Source of the DNA: Fidelibacterota bacterium
Lineage (GTDB): Bacteria > Fidelibacterota > UBA8477 > JABMPR01
NCBI GenBank assembly: GCA_018650795.1
Contig: JABIFG010000203.1
Location: 1-63,237, forward strand
Direction of reading: 5' to 3'
Length of the DNA: 63,237 nucleotides
The position numbers were made by a program, and so were the translations under genes. Numbering within the stretch: the first letter of the stretch is position 1; every line of letters starts with the position of its first letter. The notes beneath the pieces were generated by a model, which ran no database searches, was not told the origin of the DNA, and was given only the letters and a program-made list of their open reading frames with translations. Shown in pieces: positions 8,006-15,863 of this stretch.

Positions 8006-8938
8006 ATGAAGCCAAAACTGTTTTGTGGTCGATCTAATCCCGAGTTCGGGAAGGATGTTGCCAAGTATCTGGATATGGACTTAGGAAAAATGACCATCGA
8101 GCCCTTCAGCGATGGTGAATTATGGATTCGTTTTGATGAAAATATTCGTGGTGTAGATGTATTTATTATTCAGAGCACCAATCCACCTGACACCAACATG
8201 ATTGAGTTGTTGTTGATGTTGGATGCTGCCAAACGAGCATCGGCTCGACGGGTAACGGCTGTGGTTCCATATTATGGCTATGCGAGACAGGATCGTAAAG
8301 ATCAACCACGTGTACCCATCAGTGCAAAATTGTTTGCTGACCTGCTACAGACTGCTGGTGCAGATCGGGTCGTTTCCATGGACCTCCATAGCAGTCAGAT
8401 TCAGGGATATTTTAACATTCCCTTCGACCACCTCTACTCCAAAAAAGTATTGGTTGGGGCGATTCAGAACCTTGGCCTCGATAATATGGTCGTTCTGGCT
8501 CCCGATATCGGGTCTGTTCCCATGTCCCGATCATATGCAAAGCTGCTTAATGCGAGTTTAGCGATTATTGACAAACGTCGACCTGCACACAACAAGGCTG
8601 AGGTCATGCATCTCATTGGTAAAGTAGGTGCAAAAAATGTTTTAATCATGGACGATATGGTTGATACAGCAGGTACCATGGTGGCGGCGGCGAAAAAAGC
8701 CCGAGCCATGGGAGCTCAATCAGTAAATGCTGCTGTCACACATGGAGTGCTTTCTGGTCCAGCAATCAGACGCTTGAAAAAGGCACCGATTGATCGCATT
8801 CTGATTACAGACACTATTCATATCGACTCAAAAAAACATATGGATAAACTGATACCAGTGAGTGTGGCTCCGGTTTTTGGAGAGGCGATACAACGGATTC
8901 ATAACGAAGAATCAATCAGTGTTTTATTTGATATTTAG
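8006..8938 (+). CDS. prs: Ribose-phosphate pyrophosphokinase (PRPP synthetase)
   Basis: A 310-residue class I PRPP synthetase making PRPP from ribose 5-phosphate and ATP for purine, pyrimidine, His and Trp synthesis. Motifs: FSDGE near 34, the flexible loop RQDRKDQPRVPISAK near residues 95-109, MDLHSSQIQGYF near 130 (metal/ATP site), and the PRPP loop MDDMVDTAGTM near 217-227. Length is standard. It is followed after 24 bases by rplY with an AAGGAAG ribosome site. Confidence 0.97.
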   Translation: MKPKLFCGRSNPEFGKDVAKYLDMDLGKMTIEPFSDGELWIRFDENIRGVDVFIIQSTNPPDTNMIELLLMLDAAKRASARRVTAVVPYYGYARQDRKDQPRVPISAKLFADLLQTAGADRVVSMDLHSSQIQGYFNIPFDHLYSKKVLVGAIQNLGLDNMVVLAPDIGSVPMSRSYAKLLNASLAIIDKRRPAHNKAEVMHLIGKVGAKNVLIMDDMVDTAGTMVAAAKKARAMGAQSVNAAVTHGVLSGPAIRRLKKAPIDRILITDTIHIDSKKHMDKLIPVSVAPVFGEAIQRIHNEESISVLFDI

Positions 8939-8962
8939 TATAAAGAGATAAAGGAAGTAAAA

Positions 8963-9640
8963 ATGGCTCAAGCAAAGAAAAAAGAACGTTTTGAATTGCA
9001 GATTGAGCAGAGAAGTGAATTTGGCCGGAGAGCTGCAAAAGCACTCCGCAGGAAAGGCTTTGTCCCAGTGAATTTCTATTCAGGTGGCGAAGAAGCCCAG
9101 TCCTATGTCATGACCGAAACACATCTGCGCGAAGCCCTGCATTCAGGAGAACAAATTTTTAACATCACTATTGATGGCGAACAACGACGTGCCATGGTGA
9201 AAGATGTCCAATGGCACCCCGTAACTGATAAAATCCTGCATATGGACTTTTTCGGTGTCCGTCTTCGCGACATCATTGAGATTCCAGTTTCTGTTATAGC
9301 AAACGGACTCGCAATTGGCGTACAGGAAGGTGGCGTTCTCCAACAGCCCATTCACGAAATTATAGTTCGCTGTAAGGGTGAAGATGTACCTGATTCCATT
9401 GAAGTCGATGTTTCTGCTCTAAATATCGGTGATGGTATCCACGCCAGTGACATCCAGAGTGATGTCTATGAAGTGCTCCTCGCCGAAGATATCACCATCA
9501 TCTCAGTCGTTATACCACAGAAAATGGAAGAACCTGTTGTTGAAGTTGATGAAGAGGATCTGGAATTCGAGGATGAAGAAGGATCAGAATCAGAAGATGG
9601 TGAGAAAAAAGAATCTGATACAGAGAGTAGTGACGAATAG
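8963..9640 (+). CDS. rplY: Ribosomal protein L25 (Ctc type) with acidic C-terminal tail
   Basis: A 225-residue bL25 of the long Ctc form. The N-terminal 5S rRNA-binding L25 domain (about 1-95, with GRRAAKALRRKGFVPVNFYSGG and WHPVTDKILHMDFFGV) is followed by the TL5-type beta domain to about residue 185 (ending DITIISVVIPQKM), and then by about 35 residues that are almost all Glu, Asp and Ser. Ctc proteins often have acidic tails, but this one resembles the tail of rpsF a few genes downstream. It sits between prs and pth, its conserved place. Confidence 0.95.
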   Translation: MAQAKKKERFELQIEQRSEFGRRAAKALRRKGFVPVNFYSGGEEAQSYVMTETHLREALHSGEQIFNITIDGEQRRAMVKDVQWHPVTDKILHMDFFGVRLRDIIEIPVSVIANGLAIGVQEGGVLQQPIHEIIVRCKGEDVPDSIEVDVSALNIGDGIHASDIQSDVYEVLLAEDITIISVVIPQKMEEPVVEVDEEDLEFEDEEGSESEDGEKKESDTESSDE

Positions 9641-9665
9641 TTAATCGGTATCAAAGAGACGTATT

Positions 9666-10265
9666 GTGCTGCGAGCAATCATTGGCCTTGGAAACCCGGG
9701 GAGTCGGTATGTTAACACCCGACACAATGCTGGTTTTATGGTCATTGATGAACTTGCCCAACGTTGGCAGATCAGCTTCAAGCCAGGCAAGGGTAATTAT
9801 GTGTTCGCAAAAAGTGCCCAGCGGGATGCAATCCTGATGAAGCCAACCACATATATGAATAACAGTGGTCAGGCCGTACGTCATTTGACAGATTATTTCA
9901 AAATCGAAGTAGAAGACTGCATGATCGTTTTTGATGATCTTGATATACTCTTCCCTGAACTGCGTCTGCGTAAGCAGGGTGGTGCTGGGACTCACAGGGG
10001 TATGCAATCGGTCATCCAGCACTTGAGCGACACAAGCTTCCCACGCACTCGTATGGGTATTGGTGGAGATCAAGGGCGACGACTTTCTGAAGATTTTGTT
10101 TTAGAGAATTATTCTAAAGATGATTTAAATGTTCTCCCCGAGCAGTTGGGTAAGGCGGCTGATGCTCTCGAGTATTGGCTGAAAGATGATATTGATAATG
10201 CAATGAATCGCTTCAATATCAATCCCCGTAAAGCTCAGGCTGAGGATTTAGAGGAGGAAAATTAA
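9666..10265 (+). CDS. pth: Peptidyl-tRNA hydrolase
   Basis: A 199-residue Pth that releases tRNA from stalled peptidyl-tRNA. GTG start at 9666 leads directly into [20 protein letters not shown], with catalytic His 20 in NTRHNAGF, the tRNA-binding [10 protein letters not shown] near 57-66, the DDLDI Asp near 91-95, and [12 protein letters not shown] near 105-116. All family-defining residues are present. The gene ends one base before the hppA ATG, and the hppA ribosome site GAGGAGG lies inside its 3' end. Confidence 0.95.
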   Translation: MLRAIIGLGNPGSRYVNTRHNAGFMVIDELAQRWQISFKPGKGNYVFAKSAQRDAILMKPTTYMNNSGQAVRHLTDYFKIEVEDCMIVFDDLDILFPELRLRKQGGAGTHRGMQSVIQHLSDTSFPRTRMGIGGDQGRRLSEDFVLENYSKDDLNVLPEQLGKAADALEYWLKDDIDNAMNRFNINPRKAQAEDLEEEN

Positions 10266-10266
10266 T

Positions 10267-12429
10267 ATGAGTGAAATGATGATCTGGGTCCCCGTATCGG
10301 GATTTGTTGCCTTGGCGTTTGCGTTTTGGAAAACAGGCTGGGTCAATAAGCAGGATGAAGGTTCTGAAAAGATGAAGCTTATCGGCAAGCATATTTCTGA
10401 TGGTGCCATGGCTTTCTTGAAAGCTGAGTATCGCGTTTTGGCGATCTTCATTGTCGCTGTAGCCATTCTATTGGGTGTTGCTAATAGCGGTGAGGGAAAA
10501 AGTCCTCTCGTAGCTGCATCATTTGTTGTAGGAGCCCTGGCCTCAGGTTTGGCTGGCTTCCTGGGCATGCGTGTGGCAACCAAAGCAAATTACCGTACTT
10601 CACAAGCAGCCCGGACGGGTCTTGCTAAAGCCCTGGGAGTTGCCTTTGCTGGTGGTTCTGTTATGGGTTTGAGTGTTGTTGGTCTTGGTGTTATTGGACT
10701 CGGTGGCTTGTTTTTAATCTATCGCGAGATATTTACTGATTTGAACATGGTGATGTCTGTGCTTTCCGGTTTTTCATTGGGAGCCAGTTCCATTGCCTTA
10801 TTTGCCCGCGTTGGTGGTGGTATTTATACCAAAGCTGCTGATGTTGGTGCTGACCTGGTTGGAAAAGTTGAAGCCGGAATTCCCGAGGATCATCCTCTGA
10901 ATCCTGCCACGATAGCTGACAACGTTGGCGACAACGTTGGCGATGTTGCTGGAATGGGTGCTGATCTTTTTGAATCCTATGTGGGCTCAATAGTGGGTTC
11001 AATGGTTTTAGGTGCTACCATTATGGTGAGTGGCGCCCTGGCCCCTGAATTTGTGTTTCTGCCATTGCTGATTGCGGCTGCAGGTATCTTTGTTTCTATC
11101 GTTGGCACCTTTTTGGTCTCAGTGAAAGAGGGTGGTGATCCGCAGAAGGGTCTCAATATTGGTGAGTTCGGCTCATCCGGTATCATGGTTGTGGTGATGT
11201 TTTTCATGATCACCATGATGTTACCAGCGACCTTTACATTGGGCGGTGTAGAATATACCAGCTATGGCGTATTCTGGGCTAGCACTATTGGTCTGGCTGC
11301 TGGTCTAGGTATTGGATTTATCACCGAGCACTATACGGGAACAAATACAGGCCCTGTAAACTCCATCGTAAATCAATCAGCTACTGGTGCTGCCACAAAC
11401 CTGATTGCCGGTCTCGGTGTTGGAATGCAGTCAACTGCTATCCCTGTACTGATCATCGCTGCTAGTATTATGGCGGCCTTTGAATTTGCAGGACTCTATG
11501 GTATTGCCATGGCAGCCCTGGGAATGTTGGCAAACACTGGAATGCAATTGGCCATCGATGCCTATGGTCCTATCTCTGATAATGCCGGTGGTATTGCTGA
11601 GATGGCTCAGTTGCCACCTGAAGTTCGCAAGCGTACCGATAAGCTGGATGCAGTGGGTAACACCACAGCAGCCGTAGGTAAAGGTTTTGCAATTGGGTCT
11701 GCTGCACTGACTGCACTGGCTCTTTTCGCTGCCTTTCGGACGACGGTCGAAGTTATCCGTGGTGGAGATCCCATGAGTATTAGTATTACTGATCCTACAG
11801 TTATGGCTGGTTTGTTTGTCGGTGGTATGCTGCCCTTTGTTTTCTCATCAATGGCCATGGGTGCTGTTGGTCGAGCTGCAATGGCCATGATTGAAGAAGT
11901 GCGTCGTCAGTTTAAATCCATTCCGGAGCTCGCTGCAGCCTTGGTTGTGATGAACAAGTATGAAGAAGACCAGGAAATGTCTGCCGAAGACAAAAAGATC
12001 TTTGATGCTGCTGATGGCAAAGCTGAATACGGAAAGTGTGTAACTATTTCCACTGAAGCTGCTATTAAAGAAATGATGCTACCGGGTCTGTTAGCCATTC
12101 TGACCCCTGTAGTTGTAGGATATATATTTGGTGCTGAAGCTCTGGGCGGTTTGTTGGCTGGTGTGACGGTAACAGGTGTTCTCATGGCCATCTTCCAGTC
12201 CAATGCTGGTGGTGCCTGGGACAATGCTAAAAAAATGGTAGAGGACGGAGTTGAGATTAACGGAACAAAATATGGTAAAGGTTCCGAAGTTCACAAAGCT
12301 GCCGTTGTTGGTGATACCGTAGGAGATCCCTTCAAGGATACCTCCGGTCCATCACTGAATATTCTGATAAAATTAATGTCGGTTGTATCACTGGTCATTG
12401 CACCACTGATTGCAACCATAGGTCTATAA
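10267..12429 (+). CDS. hppA: Membrane-bound pyrophosphatase, K+-dependent type
   Basis: A 720-residue ion-pumping pyrophosphatase with about 16 membrane spans, coupling PPi hydrolysis to H+ or Na+ export. The PPi-binding motif [19 protein letters not shown] (from about residue 193) and [19 protein letters not shown] follow each other as in the family, and a third acidic block [13 protein letters not shown] lies near the C-terminus. The diagnostic segment reads [10 protein letters not shown] near residue 463; Ala at this site is known to mark K+-dependent enzymes (Lys in K+-independent ones). Whether it pumps Na+ or H+ cannot be read safely by eye. Its insertion between pth and rpsF is unusual. 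Confidence 0.95.
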   Translation: MSEMMIWVPVSGFVALAFAFWKTGWVNKQDEGSEKMKLIGKHISDGAMAFLKAEYRVLAIFIVAVAILLGVANSGEGKSPLVAASFVVGALASGLAGFLGMRVATKANYRTSQAARTGLAKALGVAFAGGSVMGLSVVGLGVIGLGGLFLIYREIFTDLNMVMSVLSGFSLGASSIALFARVGGGIYTKAADVGADLVGKVEAGIPEDHPLNPATIADNVGDNVGDVAGMGADLFESYVGSIVGSMVLGATIMVSGALAPEFVFLPLLIAAAGIFVSIVGTFLVSVKEGGDPQKGLNIGEFGSSGIMVVVMFFMITMMLPATFTLGGVEYTSYGVFWASTIGLAAGLGIGFITEHYTGTNTGPVNSIVNQSATGAATNLIAGLGVGMQSTAIPVLIIAASIMAAFEFAGLYGIAMAALGMLANTGMQLAIDAYGPISDNAGGIAEMAQLPPEVRKRTDKLDAVGNTTAAVGKGFAIGSAALTALALFAAFRTTVEVIRGGDPMSISITDPTVMAGLFVGGMLPFVFSSMAMGAVGRAAMAMIEEVRRQFKSIPELAAALVVMNKYEEDQEMSAEDKKIFDAADGKAEYGKCVTISTEAAIKEMMLPGLLAILTPVVVGYIFGAEALGGLLAGVTVTGVLMAIFQSNAGGAWDNAKKMVEDGVEINGTKYGKGSEVHKAAVVGDTVGDPFKDTSGPSLNILIKLMSVVSLVIAPLIATIGL

Positions 12430-12441
12430 GGAGGTTCGCTC

Positions 12442-13110
12442 TTGAAAAAGTATGAGTGCCTTTATATTGTAAATATCAACTTTGATAGTGAAGGAATCTC
12501 CGCCGTTGTTGCAAGAGTGGAAGAAGTCCTGAAGAACGTAGGTGGCGAGCTTGCAAACACCCAGCATTGGGGCAAACGCAAACTGGCTTACGCTATCGAT
12601 AAAGAACGTTATGGGAATTATGTTTTAATGCATTTTAAGGGCGAAAATCCAGATATATCTGAGCTCGCTCGTGAGTTTGAAATTGAATCAGGTGTCCTGC
12701 ATTACATGACGATCCGTCTAGATGAATTCCCTGATTTTGAGACACTTTCTGTTCCTCAAGCTTTTGAAGCTGATCGTGGAAGACGCCCTGGTGGCAGAGA
12801 TTCCAGAGATGGTAGTAGACCAAGACGCTATGAGAAGGAAGAAGCACCAGCACCAGCTGAAAAAACTTCCGACGAAGTAGTTGAAGATGTGGCTGAAGTT
12901 GCTGCTGAAGCAGCCGAGGAAAATGCTGAGACAGCCGAAGTGATTGAAGAGACACCGGTTGAAGTTGCTGAGGAAACAACTGAAGAAGTTGCCGAAGAAG
13001 CTGCCAAAGAAGAAGTGGCTGAAGAACCTGCAGCTCCCGAAGCTGAAGTTGAAGAATCCGCAGATGAAACACCTGAAGAAGAAGCTGAAAAGCCTGCTGA
13101 CGCAGAGTAA
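12442..13110 (+). CDS. rpsF: Ribosomal protein S6 with long acidic Ala/Glu tail
   Basis: TTG start after a good AAGGAGG. Residues 1-96 form a normal S6 domain ([37 protein letters not shown], ...[10 protein letters not shown]). A basic linker [18 protein letters not shown] follows at about 110-130, then about 90 residues made nearly only of Ala, Glu, Val and Thr in EEVAEE/AEVAEE-like repeats. Total 222 residues against about 95-135 usually. In E. coli S6 gets post-translational Glu residues; here an acidic tail is encoded. S6 binds S18 in the 30S platform, and rpsR follows directly. Confidence 0.95.
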   Translation: MKKYECLYIVNINFDSEGISAVVARVEEVLKNVGGELANTQHWGKRKLAYAIDKERYGNYVLMHFKGENPDISELAREFEIESGVLHYMTIRLDEFPDFETLSVPQAFEADRGRRPGGRDSRDGSRPRRYEKEEAPAPAEKTSDEVVEDVAEVAAEAAEENAETAEVIEETPVEVAEETTEEVAEEAAKEEVAEEPAAPEAEVEESADETPEEEAEKPADAE

Positions 13111-13141
13111 TCGGCCGGATTAGAGAAAGAGAGTATTCAAT

Positions 13142-13375
13142 ATGAGAATGTTCACCTATAGAAAAAAGATTTGCAAATTCTGTGAAAACAAGAAAATGGA
13201 AATTGATTACAAAAACCCCTCTATGCTACGTCGCTTCGTGACAGAGCAGGGCAAAATTTTACCTCGTCGTATCACAGGTACTTGCTCCCTGCATCAAAGA
13301 GGGCTGGTAACAGCTATCAAACGCGCCAGGAATATTGCATTACTGCCATATACCAATGACGTAAAGAACGCCTAA
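13142..13375 (+). CDS. rpsR: Ribosomal protein S18
   Basis: A 77-residue bS18: [19 protein letters not shown], then [19 protein letters not shown] and [20 protein letters not shown], all family hallmarks. It keeps the two N-terminal cysteines (C-x2-C) of the zinc-type S18 variant. It follows rpsF with 31 bases between, so the ssb gene often found between rpsF and rpsR is missing here. Confidence 0.96.
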   Translation: MRMFTYRKKICKFCENKKMEIDYKNPSMLRRFVTEQGKILPRRITGTCSLHQRGLVTAIKRARNIALLPYTNDVKNA

Positions 13376-13391
13376 GAGAGAGGGTCTGATC

Positions 13392-13835
13392 ATGAAAATT
13401 ATTCTACGTGAAGATATCGAAACCTTGGGCCTGGCTGGCGAAACCGTCAATGTAAAAGATGGTTATGCCCGCAATTATCTGATTCCACAAAAACTGGCTT
13501 ATCCAGCAACCCGTAGTTTCTCTCGTGTCTTTGAAGAAGAGAAGAAATTAAAGGCTAATCGCAATGCCCGTGCTACTGCACAGGCCGAGCAAATGGCTGC
13601 CAAGCTCGGAAATTTATCCCTCGAAACCTCAGTGAAGGTTGGTGAGGAGGATAAGGTTTTTGGTGCTGTAACTGCTGCCGATATAGCAGAATTACTGGCT
13701 GCTAAAGGCTTTGAGATTGACAAACGTGACATCCTGCTTGAGGAACCTCTCAAAGCACTGGGCATTTACAATGTTCCGATAAAGGTTGCCACAGAGATCA
13801 AAGCTGAAGTCAAAGTCTGGGTTATCAAAGAATAA
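13392..13835 (+). CDS. rplI: Ribosomal protein L9
   Basis: A 147-residue bL9: the N-terminal rRNA-binding domain (MKIILREDIETLGLAGETVNVKDGYARNYLIP), the long connecting helix (about 40-75) and the C-terminal domain with VGEEDKVFGAVTAADIAELL. Standard length. It is the last gene of the rpsF-rpsR-rplI unit and is followed by an intrinsic terminator. Confidence 0.97.
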   Translation: MKIILREDIETLGLAGETVNVKDGYARNYLIPQKLAYPATRSFSRVFEEEKKLKANRNARATAQAEQMAAKLGNLSLETSVKVGEEDKVFGAVTAADIAELLAAKGFEIDKRDILLEEPLKALGIYNVPIKVATEIKAEVKVWVIKE

Positions 13836-13859
13836 GCTGACTTTCTGACAAGACTAAAT

Positions 13860-13909
13860 GGGGTGAAAGTGATGGTTGTTGTCTCAACTTTCATTTTCAC
13901 CCCTTTTTT
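13860..13909 (+). terminator. Intrinsic terminator after rplI
   Basis: The arms GGGGTGAAA (13860-13868) and TTTCACCCC (13895-13903) pair perfectly over 9 bases and are followed by six T (13904-13909). This ends the ribosomal protein transcript 25 bases after the rplI stop. Confidence 0.85.
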
Positions 13910-13950
13910 GTCTCTGGAACGCTAAATATTATCAATAAAGAGCTCAGCGA

Positions 13951-14805
13951 TTGAAACGATTTTCATTCCATATATTTAATACACGCGAAGCCTACCTCAT
14001 GGTCGCATCCAGTATGTTTATAGGTTTATTTGTCGGTCTAAGTCTCCAGAGTATGATTTCTGGATTAGAAAATAGCGAACTCCTGGATCGACTCGTAATG
14101 CTTTTTAGTGAAATTGTTATTTTGCTTCCACCACTCTACATTTTAAGCCAACGCAAAATTAACTTCATTGAAGTTCTGCCCCTTCAAAAGGTATCTCCAG
14201 TAACCGTGGCAATGTCAGTATTATTTATTGGTGGTGTCATTGGGTTGGTATCTGTATTTGAGGTCCTCATATTGCCATATTTCCCGGTACCTGACTTTTT
14301 ACAGGCTCTGGATGAAACCCTGTTCGACGGAGGAATTCTTGCCAATGTCGTGCTGATTATTGCGGCAGTCCTGGTTGCTCCAATTGTTGAAGAATTCCTT
14401 TTCAGGGGTCTCCTGCAACAAAGCCTGTTCTATCATTTTGGATCACTCATACCAGCCTTGGTGATTCCCACCGTCATTTTCGCCCTCTTCCATGTGGGCT
14501 ACCTGTTTTACTTTCCAGCCATGCTGGAGCTAATCGCATTGGGCTTTTTACTGGCTTGGCTCATGGCTAAGACGGGAAATATTCTTATTCCCATGCTCAC
14601 CCACGCCTTATTTAATCTATCAGCATTTTCGGGACTATTTATAGGTTTAGATGAAGAGACATCTACCCTGGCCGATCTGGGGCCGACCTGGATTATCGTT
14701 TCGGTCGTGCTCTTTGCTGCGGGGTGGTTGTATTTTAAAAGCGTGAAACCTGTGGTGTGTGAGGAAGTCTTTTTGATTCCATTGCCCGATGAAGTGGAGC
14801 AATAA
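13951..14805 (+). CDS. CPBP family intramembrane metalloprotease (CAAX/Abi type)
   Basis: A 284-residue protein with about eight membrane spans and a TTG start. The three CPBP motifs are intact: EEFLFR at 147-152, FALFH at 177-181, and THALFN at 217-222 (His 218, Asn 222). These correspond to the glutamate-activated type II CAAX protease active site. In bacteria such proteins process peptides, act in self-immunity or regulate membrane proteins; the substrate here is unknown. The gene ends 4 bases before the crcB start, so they may be co-transcribed. Confidence 0.85.
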   Translation: MKRFSFHIFNTREAYLMVASSMFIGLFVGLSLQSMISGLENSELLDRLVMLFSEIVILLPPLYILSQRKINFIEVLPLQKVSPVTVAMSVLFIGGVIGLVSVFEVLILPYFPVPDFLQALDETLFDGGILANVVLIIAAVLVAPIVEEFLFRGLLQQSLFYHFGSLIPALVIPTVIFALFHVGYLFYFPAMLELIALGFLLAWLMAKTGNILIPMLTHALFNLSAFSGLFIGLDEETSTLADLGPTWIIVSVVLFAAGWLYFKSVKPVVCEEVFLIPLPDEVEQ

Positions 14806-14809
14806 GAGC

Positions 14810-15187
14810 ATGGAGTTAAGCAAAATTCTGGCGATTGGTCTGGGTGGTTTTCTAGGTGCCATCGGACGCTATTGGATCAGTGGCCTGGCTCAACGAATTG
14901 GAAACCATTTTCCGTATGGGACGCTATCAGTAAACGTACTGGGAAGTTTCATTTTAGGTCTCTTCGCTACCCTGTTCCTTGAAAAGATGATGGTGAATCA
15001 GGAGTTGAGATTGTTTCTGCTGGTAGGATTGTTAGGTGCGTTTACCACCTACTCAACCTTCTCGTTGGAAACGCTCAATCTCATGCGAAGTGGGGCCTGG
15101 ATGTTTGCCGGTTTAAATATTCTGGCCAATGTAGCCGGTACACTGATTGCTGTGTGGGCAGGGATAAGTATCGCTAAATTGTGGTGA
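14810..15187 (+). CDS. crcB: Fluoride ion channel CrcB/FluC
   Basis: I start at ATG 14810, which gives the family N-terminus MELSKILAIGLGGFLGAIGR; an ATG at 14789 would overlap the previous gene. The 125-residue protein has four spans and the hallmarks GGFLGAIGRYWISG, YGTLSVNVLGSFILG (Asn in span 2) and GLLGAFTTYSTFSLE, with the Phe and Thr/Ser residues of the fluoride path. It exports fluoride as a dual-topology dimer. A DUF190 gene follows, which is a known neighbour of crcB. I looked for a fluoride riboswitch upstream and did not see a convincing one. Confidence 0.93.
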   Translation: MELSKILAIGLGGFLGAIGRYWISGLAQRIGNHFPYGTLSVNVLGSFILGLFATLFLEKMMVNQELRLFLLVGLLGAFTTYSTFSLETLNLMRSGAWMFAGLNILANVAGTLIAVWAGISIAKLW

Positions 15188-15320
15188 TTCATACTGAGTT
15201 GCCGTGATTGGATTCTAAGAATAACGTTTTGCTCCAAGGCTTTCTCTTTTCACAACGTAAAAACTAAATTAACGAAGTAATTTGAATTATAGTTAATAAT
15301 TCGTATCATTCGTCTTGTTC

Positions 15321-15387
15321 GCCTGCCTTCGCCGAAGGTCCACTACACCGAAGCGCTACGTAGGCAGTACAGCTATGCGCAGGCAGG
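15321..15387. repeat. Extragenic palindromic element
   Basis: Within the 246-base gap between crcB and the DUF190 gene lies a compact set of inverted repeats: outer arms CCTGCCT (15322-15328) and AGGCAGG (15381-15387), a perfect inner palindrome CCTTCG-C-CGAAGG (15326-15338), and internal AGCGCT and TACGTA. A related arrangement (GCAGGCAGG, CCGAAGCAGG, TGCGTAGGC on the complement) is at the right end of the window. It looks like a REP-like dispersed element. Confidence 0.6.
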
Positions 15388-15433
15388 TTGTGAAGTTTTA
15401 ATGAACAACCACAATGGTAGGCTGGGGGTCATC

Positions 15434-15775
15434 ATGAATGAAGATTACACCGGACAAAAGCTATGTATATTTATCGGCGAAGATGATAAGTATCAGGGGC
15501 GTGTATTGTATGAGCTACTGCTTGAGATAGCATTAGATAATGGATTGTCCGGGGGCACTGTTATTCGGGGGAGAGAAGGATTTGGCGCACACGGTGAAAT
15601 TCGCTCGATGAAAATATTACGTCTGGCTGAAAACTTACCTCTGATCCTTGAGTTTGTTGGACGAAACCATAAAATTGATACCTATCTTGATCAAATCAAA
15701 CCCATGCTTAAAGAAGGGCTAGTTACTAAGACAAATGTTCAAATAAGTAAGTTCAGGAACGATGATGATCTTTAA
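15434..15775 (+). CDS. DUF190 domain protein (PII-like fold), crcB-associated
   Basis: I take ATG 15434 (MNEDYTGQKLCIFIGEDDKY) because it matches the start of the paralog downstream (MHEDYLGQKLCIFI) and has a GGGGGT purine stretch before it; ATG 15401 is also possible. The 113 residues form a complete DUF190 domain: GRVLYELLLEIALDNGLSGG, RGREGFGAHGEIRS, and LILEFVGRNHKIDTYL. DUF190 proteins have a PII-like trimeric fold and often sit beside crcB, suggesting regulation of fluoride export; no ligand has been firmly shown. Its 3' end overlaps a crcB remnant. Confidence 0.85.
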   Translation: MNEDYTGQKLCIFIGEDDKYQGRVLYELLLEIALDNGLSGGTVIRGREGFGAHGEIRSMKILRLAENLPLILEFVGRNHKIDTYLDQIKPMLKEGLVTKTNVQISKFRNDDDL

Positions 15776-15842
15776 TCTTCTGACCAATATTGTGGGAACA
15801 CTTATTGTTGTTTGGGCTGGTGATAGCATCGCTAGATTGTGA
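15762..15842 (+). pseudogene. Remnant of a second crcB gene (C-terminal 24 residues)
   Basis: Read in the frame ATG ATG ATC from 15762, the region encodes FNLLTNIVGTLIVVWAGDSI then ARL and a stop at 15840-15842. Aligned with the CrcB C-terminus encoded at 15114-15187 (LNILANVAGTLIAVWAGISI...), 15 of 23 positions are identical. So a second crcB copy once lay between the two DUF190 genes and has lost everything but its last exported helix. The frame opens inside the end of the DUF190 gene. It might still give a 26-residue peptide, but decay is more likely. Confidence 0.7.
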
Positions 15843-15863
15843 TGATGAAAATGGAATTACAGT

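Noticed and set aside
12840..13080. Possible separate repetitive element in the rpsF tail
   Set aside because: The repeat is in frame with rpsF and encodes the acidic tail, so it is part of the gene rather than an inserted element.
14700..15500. Possible fluoride riboswitch near crcB/DUF190
   Set aside because: I found no convincing match to the conserved GGNGAUGG/ CCxxxxACCGCC pattern upstream of the genes; the GGCGATTGG-like string at the crcB start lies inside the coding sequence.
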